DNA from: Denitrobacterium sp024691475 | Lineage (GTDB): Bacteria > Actinomycetota > Coriobacteriia > Coriobacteriales > Eggerthellaceae | Reading direction: 5' to 3' | DNA length: 6,796 nt | Assembly: GCA_024691475.1 (NCBI GenBank) | Contig: JAILNP010000081.1 | Location: 1 to 6,796, forward strand | Shown here: positions 1 through 6,796 of the stretch, one piece after another | How the letters are laid out: the number at the start of each line of letters is the position of its first letter | Position numbering within the stretch: position 1 is the stretch's first letter | Made by a program: the position numbers and the translations under genes | The notes under the pieces: model-generated | Seen by the model: only the letters and a program-made list of their open reading frames with translations | The model's database searches: none | Told to the model about the DNA's origin: nothing

Positions 1-2174
1 TGGGTCTATCGGGCTGCGCTAGCCCAAAAGGCTCTAGCGAGGCGCCCGCCAAGGCAGGCGCCACCAGCAACGTAAGCCCGCAAGAGGCTATCTCGCAGCT
101 GAATCCGCAAGACTGGGATTACCGCAGCAATTCGGTAAAGGATTGGAACCAGACGAGCCTATTCACGTCGTGGAAGTTCGGCAACCTGACGCTAAACAAC
201 CGCATGGTGAAATCTGCCGCTGGTTCGGCGTATCTGCCCTGGTGGACCACCGAAATGACCATCGCGGAATACACTCATTGGGCCAAGGGCGGCGTAGAGC
301 TCATGTTCGTGGAGGACTATGCGAGCCTGCTGCCCCACTACCCCGCCGCGTATAAGATGCGCACGCGCGAAAACGCGGAGCTGGACAAGGTAGCCGCTGC
401 CATCCACGAAGCGGGCGCGTACTGCGGATATCAGCTCTCGCTCATGGGCGCATCTTTTTCTGGGTTCGACGCCACGACCGCACCGCAATTCGCCTGCGCA
501 GAGGCAGACGATCTCACGCTCGAAGAAGTGCACACGGTGCAAAGCGACTTCATCGACGCCGCAAAGTTCCTGAAGGAACAGGGCTTTGACGCCGTGGAGA
601 TCAACGCAGCTGGCAACAACATCGGCCAGGCGTTTCTCTCGCGCAACCGCAACAAACGCTCCGACGAGTACGGCCCGCAGAGCTTCGAAAATCGCGCGCG
701 CTTCGTGGTCGAAATGATCGAGGGCATCAAACGCGAATGCGGAGCCGATTTCCCCGTGCAGGTACTCATCAACGTCATCGAAGAAAACGACTACGACCTA
801 GGCAACAACTCGACGCTTACCACGCTCGAGGAAAACATCGAGATGTGCAAGCTGTTCGAGAAAGCGGGCGCCAACAGCCTGCACCTGCGCTTGGGTCCCT
901 TCAACAATCATCCCGCCGAATTCGCTTCGGACATGTACTTTACGGGCTATGGCATCGACGGCGTAACGGGCTACGGCAACATGTTCGACTTCTCGCGTCA
1001 CTTCCAGGGCAAACTCATCGCCAACCACTCCGGTTGCGGCATGCTGTTGGACGTAGCTGCCGAAATGCGCAAGGCGGTATCGATTCCCGTAGGCTGCGTT
1101 ACCTTCATGGACCCCGCCCATGCACCCGACATGTTCGTAGGCGCCCTGGACGAAGGTAAGGCCGACTTCTACATGATGAACCGCCCGTTCATGGTGGACC
1201 CCGAATACATCAACAAGCTGAAGGAGAATCGAGGGAACGAAATTCGCCCCTGCAACCGATGCCTGCATTGCCATTTCGACCTGGACGAAGACGGCGTTTT
1301 CTATGAACACTGCCGCATGAATGCCGCCCACATGCGCGCCTTCACCGAGGTCATGCCCGAAGGACCCGACATTCCCGCGGGGAACGGCAACAAGAACGTA
1401 ATGGTCGTAGGTGGCGGCCCCGCCGGCATGGAGGCTGCTCGCGTCGCGGCACTGCGCGGATACACGGTCACGCTCTACGAGAAGAAGAGCGACATCGGCG
1501 GCCTGCTCGATTTCGCCGAAGCAGTAAAGGGCCAGCATGAGAACATTGGCCGCGACAAGGAGTACTTCAAGCGCCAGATGGAAGTCTGCGGCGTGAAGGT
1601 GGTCACCGGGCAGGAAGTTGACGCCGCATTCGTGAAGCAGCAGAATCCCGATGCCGTTATCGTGGCAACGGGCGGCCTGCGTGACACGCTGGGGCTTTCC
1701 GCCAGCGGCAAAACGAACATCGTGAGCATCGAAGACTTCCTGACCAGCGACATCGGGCAAAACGTATGCGTCATGGGAACGGGAGCGCAAGCGGTAGACA
1801 CCACGCTGCGCCTGCTCTCACAAGGCAAGGAAGTGATATTCGTCTCGCCCGACCCCATCGAAAAGCTCGACCGCGGACAAAGCGATCACATCAAGGGCTT
1901 CGTAATTCCCATGCTCTATACGCGCGGCGTGCGCGTATGGCCCAATGCCCAGGTGAAGAGCGTAGGCGATGGCAGCGTGACGATTAGCTGCGATACGGGC
2001 GTAGATATGACGTTCGAATGTGACACGGTAATCGAAGCCATGGACATGCTGCCCGACACAAGCCTAGCCGACGCCCTTAGCGGCCTGAACGTTCAGGCCG
2101 TGGGCGACTGCAAGAAGCCGTTCAACATCGCCGAGGCCATCGCAGCCGGCAATTTGGCAGCACGCGCAATCTAA
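1..2174 (+). CDS. Exported (lipoprotein) OYE/TMADH-family flavin and 4Fe-4S oxidoreductase, 5'-truncated
   Basis: Old Yellow Enzyme / dienoyl-CoA reductase / trimethylamine dehydrogenase family; substrate unknown. The frame is open from base 3 to the TAA at 2172-2174 (723 visible residues, residue n starting at base 3n). The ATG at 204 is not the start: it would cut the first barrel strand, FGNLTLNNR (177-203). Upstream lie a lipobox (Cys5) and a low-complexity linker (about 6-36). Order seen: FMN barrel about 45-400, with QLS, GFDAVEI and NKRSDEYG blocks; cysteines 417, 420, 423 and 437 for a 4Fe-4S cluster; GGGPAG (470-475) for FAD; GTGAQAVD (592-599), a second dinucleotide-type fold; and a C-terminal VGDC motif near 2100. 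The usual catalytic His/His/Tyr positions read Asn201, Gly204 and Asn206. Family knowledge supports a hydride-transfer flavoenzyme. Export and a respiratory role, with electrons from a membrane donor, are inferred. The signal peptide start and any Tat motif lie outside the window. Confidence 0.9.
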   Translation, partial: GLSGCASPKGSSEAPAKAGATSNVSPQEAISQLNPQDWDYRSNSVKDWNQTSLFTSWKFGNLTLNNRMVKSAAGSAYLPWWTTEMTIAEYTHWAKGGVELMFVEDYASLLPHYPAAYKMRTRENAELDKVAAAIHEAGAYCGYQLSLMGASFSGFDATTAPQFACAEADDLTLEEVHTVQSDFIDAAKFLKEQGFDAVEINAAGNNIGQAFLSRNRNKRSDEYGPQSFENRARFVVEMIEGIKRECGADFPVQVLINVIEENDYDLGNNSTLTTLEENIEMCKLFEKAGANSLHLRLGPFNNHPAEFASDMYFTGYGIDGVTGYGNMFDFSRHFQGKLIANHSGCGMLLDVAAEMRKAVSIPVGCVTFMDPAHAPDMFVGALDEGKADFYMMNRPFMVDPEYINKLKENRGNEIRPCNRCLHCHFDLDEDGVFYEHCRMNAAHMRAFTEVMPEGPDIPAGNGNKNVMVVGGGPAGMEAARVAALRGYTVTLYEKKSDIGGLLDFAEAVKGQHENIGRDKEYFKRQMEVCGVKVVTGQEVDAAFVKQQNPDAVIVATGGLRDTLGLSASGKTNIVSIEDFLTSDIGQNVCVMGTGAQAVDTTLRLLSQGKEVIFVSPDPIEKLDRGQSDHIKGFVIPMLYTRGVRVWPNAQVKSVGDGSVTISCDTGVDMTFECDTVIEAMDMLPDTSLADALSGLNVQAVGDCKKPFNIAEAIAAGNLAARAI
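3..17 (+). other. Lipobox (signal peptidase II site) of the flavoenzyme
   Basis: The codons read Gly-Leu-Ser-Gly-Cys, matching the lipobox pattern [LVI][ASTVI][GAS]C, in frame with the flavoenzyme. The partial codon before it ends in TG, so it encodes Leu, Val or Met (or Trp if TGG were framed differently, which it is not), which suits a hydrophobic signal core. After the Cys comes a typical lipoprotein tether rich in Ser, Pro, Lys, Ala and Gly, about 30 residues long. The cleaved protein would start at Cys (15-17) and be 719 residues long. Only the last five residues of the signal are visible, so this rests on the lipobox plus the linker. Confidence 0.75.
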
Positions 2175-2175
2175 C

Positions 2176-2188
2176 TGGCGCTACGCCA
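2176..2188. other. Small hairpin just after the flavoenzyme stop codon
   Basis: TGGCG / CGCCA, a 5-bp perfect stem with a 3-nt CTA loop, begins one base after the TAA. No T-tract follows on either strand. It could help stabilise the 3' end of the mRNA, or it could be chance in GC-rich DNA. Confidence 0.3.
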
Positions 2189-2223
2189 ACCAGGACAAGA
2201 AAACTCCGAGATATTCCCTCCCA

Positions 2224-2253
2224 GCGAAAGATAGCCCAAGGGCTGCCTTTCGT
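2224..2253 (+). terminator. Possible terminator-like stem-loop for the flavoenzyme gene (no T-tract)
   Basis: The outer stem CGAAAG (2225-2230) pairs with CTTTCG (2247-2252). One mismatch and one G-T pair follow, then an inner AGCC / GGCT stem around a CAAG loop. The structure begins about 50 bp after the stop codon. The + strand after it is GGTTGAGCG, so the uridine run of a classical intrinsic terminator is absent. It may act as a U-less terminator or a 3' stabiliser together with the next hairpin. Confidence 0.4.
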
Positions 2254-2256
2254 GGT

Positions 2257-2279
2257 TGAGCGCCGTTGAACGGCGCTTG
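2257..2279 (+). terminator. Second GC-rich stem-loop after the flavoenzyme gene
   Basis: AGCGCCGT (2259-2266) pairs perfectly with ACGGCGCT (2270-2277) around a TGA loop: eight pairs, with two more G-T pairs possible at the base. It lies four bases after the previous hairpin. Neither strand has a T-run next to it, so intrinsic termination is uncertain. The strength of the stem makes a structural RNA role at the 3' end of the + transcript reasonable. Confidence 0.45.
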
Positions 2280-2300
2280 CCTGGAAATCTGGACCCAAGC

Positions 2301-2342
2301 AAAGAAAACAGCCCCACATCGCATGAATGGACGCGGGGCTGT
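2301..2342 (-). terminator. Intrinsic terminator of the carAB transcript
   Basis: Read on the - strand, ACAGCCCC (2342-2335) pairs perfectly with GGGGCTGT (2315-2308) across a 19-nt loop, and the stem runs straight into TTTCTTT (2307-2301). An eight-pair GC-rich stem followed by a T-rich tract is the classical Rho-independent arrangement. It starts about 40 bp after the carB stop codon and points the right way to end carAB transcription before it enters the convergent flavoenzyme gene. On the + strand the same stem has no T-tract after it. Confidence 0.85.
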
Positions 2343-2353
2343 GACGCTCAGAC

Positions 2354-2369
2354 AAAACGCGAACGCGCG
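2354..2369 (-). terminator. Weak extra hairpin with T4 after carB
   Basis: On the - strand a short CGCG / CGCG stem (2369-2366 with 2361-2358, loop CGTT) is followed at once by TTTT (2357-2354). It lies between the carB stop codon and the strong terminator. With only four certain pairs it may be a minor first stop site or chance in GC-rich sequence. Confidence 0.3.
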
Positions 2370-2380
2370 CTAACCGAACC

Positions 2381-5591
<3,211 letters not shown>

Positions 5592-5599
<8 letters not shown>

Positions 5600-6796
5600 G
5601 CTGGGCCTCCTTCTGCTCCGCGAACGTCCAACCGGCCAGACGATCCTGAGCGATGTCGATATCCAGGTAATCGCTGCGACCGTCCATAAGGCGCACGAAC
5701 GCGGCGAACAGGTAGTGAGCGTCGGTGGGGCCACACTGGGCCTCGGGATGGTACTGCACCGAGAACGCGGGAATATCCAGGCATGCAATGCCCTCGGGCG
5801 TGCCATCGTTCAAGTTGATATGCGTGAGCTGCACGCGACCCACCTTTTCGTTGCGCACGACGGGAGCAACATGGGCTTCCGCATAGGCGCGCAGGTCTTC
5901 GGCGTGCTGTGCAATGCCACCCGATTCTTCGGGAACGAGTTCGCCCAGGCTGCTATACACGATGCCGAAGCCATGGTTCTGCGAGGTGATTTCCACGCGG
6001 CCCGTGCGCAAGTTCATGACAGGCTGATTGCCGCCGCGATGACCGAACTTCAGCTTTTCGATCGTGCAGCCGCAGGCCTTCGAAAGCATCTGGTGACCCA
6101 GACAAATGCCGAACAGCGGCACCTTGCCCAGCAGCTTTTCCACCTGGGAATACGTACCCTCCACGGCGTCGGGGTCGCCCGGGCCATTCGAAAGGAACAC
6201 GCCGTTGGGATGCATGGCGAGCACCTGTTCGGCGGGCGTATTCCACGGCACCACCGTTACACGGCAGCCCACGCGCACCAGGTTTTCCAGAATGCCATCC
6301 TTCATGCCGCAGTCATAGGCGACCACGTGGTACTTCGCCTCGGGCACCTTGCCGTAGGCAAACTGATGGCCAGCAGGGACGTTTTCATCCGTGTACTCAT
6401 GCGGTTCGTCGCACGATTCCTGTTCCACGTAGTTGGTACCCACGAACGCAGGGGCAGCGGCCAGCTTGGCAAGCAGCTGCGTATCATCGAGGGTTTCCGT
6501 GGAAAGGACAGCCATCTGGGCACCCGCATTGCGGATATGGCGCACCAGGGCACGCGTGTCGACGCCCTCGATGCCCACCACGCCATTGCGCGCAAGGAAC
6601 GCGGGGAAAGACTCAGCGGATCGCCAGTTGCTGGGCGTGTAGCACATGTCGCGCACCACCATGCCGCGCAGGGCCGTATGGTCACGCTGCACGTCGTCGG
6701 GGCAGACGCCGTAATTGCCAATCTGGGGATACGTCATGGTGACGATCTGGCCGGCGTAGCTGGGATCGGTGGCCACTTCCAAGTACCCCGTCATGG
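5592..6796 (-). CDS. carA: Carbamoyl-phosphate synthase small (glutaminase) subunit, 5' end outside window
   Basis: Hydrolyses glutamine and passes ammonia to CarB. The ATG at 6794 is internal: MTGYLEVATDPSYAGQIV corresponds to the block starting near residue 36 of E. coli CarA, and the preceding partial codon (-CC) fits the conserved Ser before it. About 35 N-terminal residues are therefore missing. Counting that Met as 1 there are 400 visible residues: small-subunit domain about 1-120, variable linker, then a class I glutamine amidotransferase domain from about 155. Seen there are SNGPGDP, nucleophile Cys231 in GICLGHQ (6090-6110), FGHRGGNQPV, QNHGFGIV, and catalytic His349 and Glu351 in YHPEA. 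All catalytic residues are present. Compared with E. coli CarA as I recall it, about 33 extra residues lie between QNHGFGIV and LTHINLNDG (about 5840-5950), and the C-terminus is about 20 residues longer. Stop TAA at 5594-5592 overlaps carB. Confidence 0.97.
5606..5614 (-). promoter_or_regulatory. Strong ribosome binding site of carB
   Basis: The - strand reads AGAAGGAGG, with AAGGAGG at 5612-5606, six bases before the ATG at 5599-5597. This near-perfect Shine-Dalgarno lies inside the last codons of carA and settles the carB start against the longer in-frame ATG at 5806. Confidence 0.9.

Noticed and set aside
942..978. Short direct repeat (ACGGGCTAYGGCA twice, encoding T-G-Y-G twice) in the flavoenzyme
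   Set aside because: Two imperfect 13-base copies in coding sequence are too little to call a functional repeat. It is probably a Gly/Tyr-rich barrel loop.
798..1790. - strand open frame (330 codons) opposite the flavoenzyme
   Set aside because: It is wholly inside a well-supported flavoenzyme frame, has no domain, and has an Ala/Val/His composition typical of antisense shadows.
2175..2380. Possible small gene, CRISPR repeat or mobile element end in the intergenic gap
   Set aside because: There is no start with a ribosome binding site and sustained frame, no repeat-spacer pattern, and no terminal inverted repeats with target duplication. Only stem-loops are seen.
5600..5806. 69-residue N-terminal extension of CarB from the ATG at 5806
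   Set aside because: These codons are carA read in another frame (Arg/Ser/Pro-rich). The family start MPKRTD with a strong ribosome binding site lies at 5599.

Overview
The window holds three genes and one short intergenic gap. An exported flavoenzyme gene runs on the + strand at the left, and a carA-carB pair runs on the - strand and fills the right two thirds. The two units converge on a 206-bp gap (2175-2380) that carries several stem-loops. Both outer genes are cut by the window edges: the flavoenzyme and carA each lack their 5' ends, so no promoter of either unit is visible. The DNA is GC-rich with a matching codon bias throughout, and nothing suggests an inserted mobile element. I infer an anaerobic actinobacterium of the Coriobacteriia, probably Eggerthellaceae. 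The reasons are the base composition and a lipobox-bearing flavin/iron-sulfur oxidoreductase, a kind of protein those bacteria carry in number. No rRNA or other taxonomic marker is present, so this placement is tentative.

Left part (1-2174, +): an Old Yellow Enzyme / 2,4-dienoyl-CoA reductase / trimethylamine dehydrogenase-type protein. It has an FMN barrel, a four-cysteine 4Fe-4S motif, and FAD- and dinucleotide-binding domains. The first ATG a gene caller would find inside the window (204) is not the start. The same frame is open back to the window edge and encodes the end of a lipoprotein signal peptide (G-L-S-G-Cys at 3-17) and an Ala/Ser/Pro/Lys/Gly linker before the barrel. The protein therefore looks exported and lipid-anchored, and the residues that normally form the OYE active site are replaced. 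This is the most unusual content of the window: a possible extracytoplasmic reductase or dehydrogenase of unknown substrate.

Middle (2175-2380): convergent intergenic region with a convincing intrinsic terminator for the carAB transcript (2301-2342, - strand), one weaker hairpin closer to carB, and two or three hairpins after the flavoenzyme gene that lack a T-tract.

Right part (2381-6796, -): carA (glutaminase subunit, 5' end missing) followed by carB (complete, 1072 aa), overlapping by 8 bp (ATGCCTAA), with a near-perfect Shine-Dalgarno sequence for carB inside the end of carA. Together they encode carbamoyl-phosphate synthetase, which feeds pyrimidine and arginine synthesis. They are housekeeping genes. 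The oddities are an insertion in the glutaminase domain of CarA, a C-terminal extension of CarA, and a diverged effector-binding loop in CarB. I see no functional link between carAB and the flavoenzyme; they appear to be chance neighbours.
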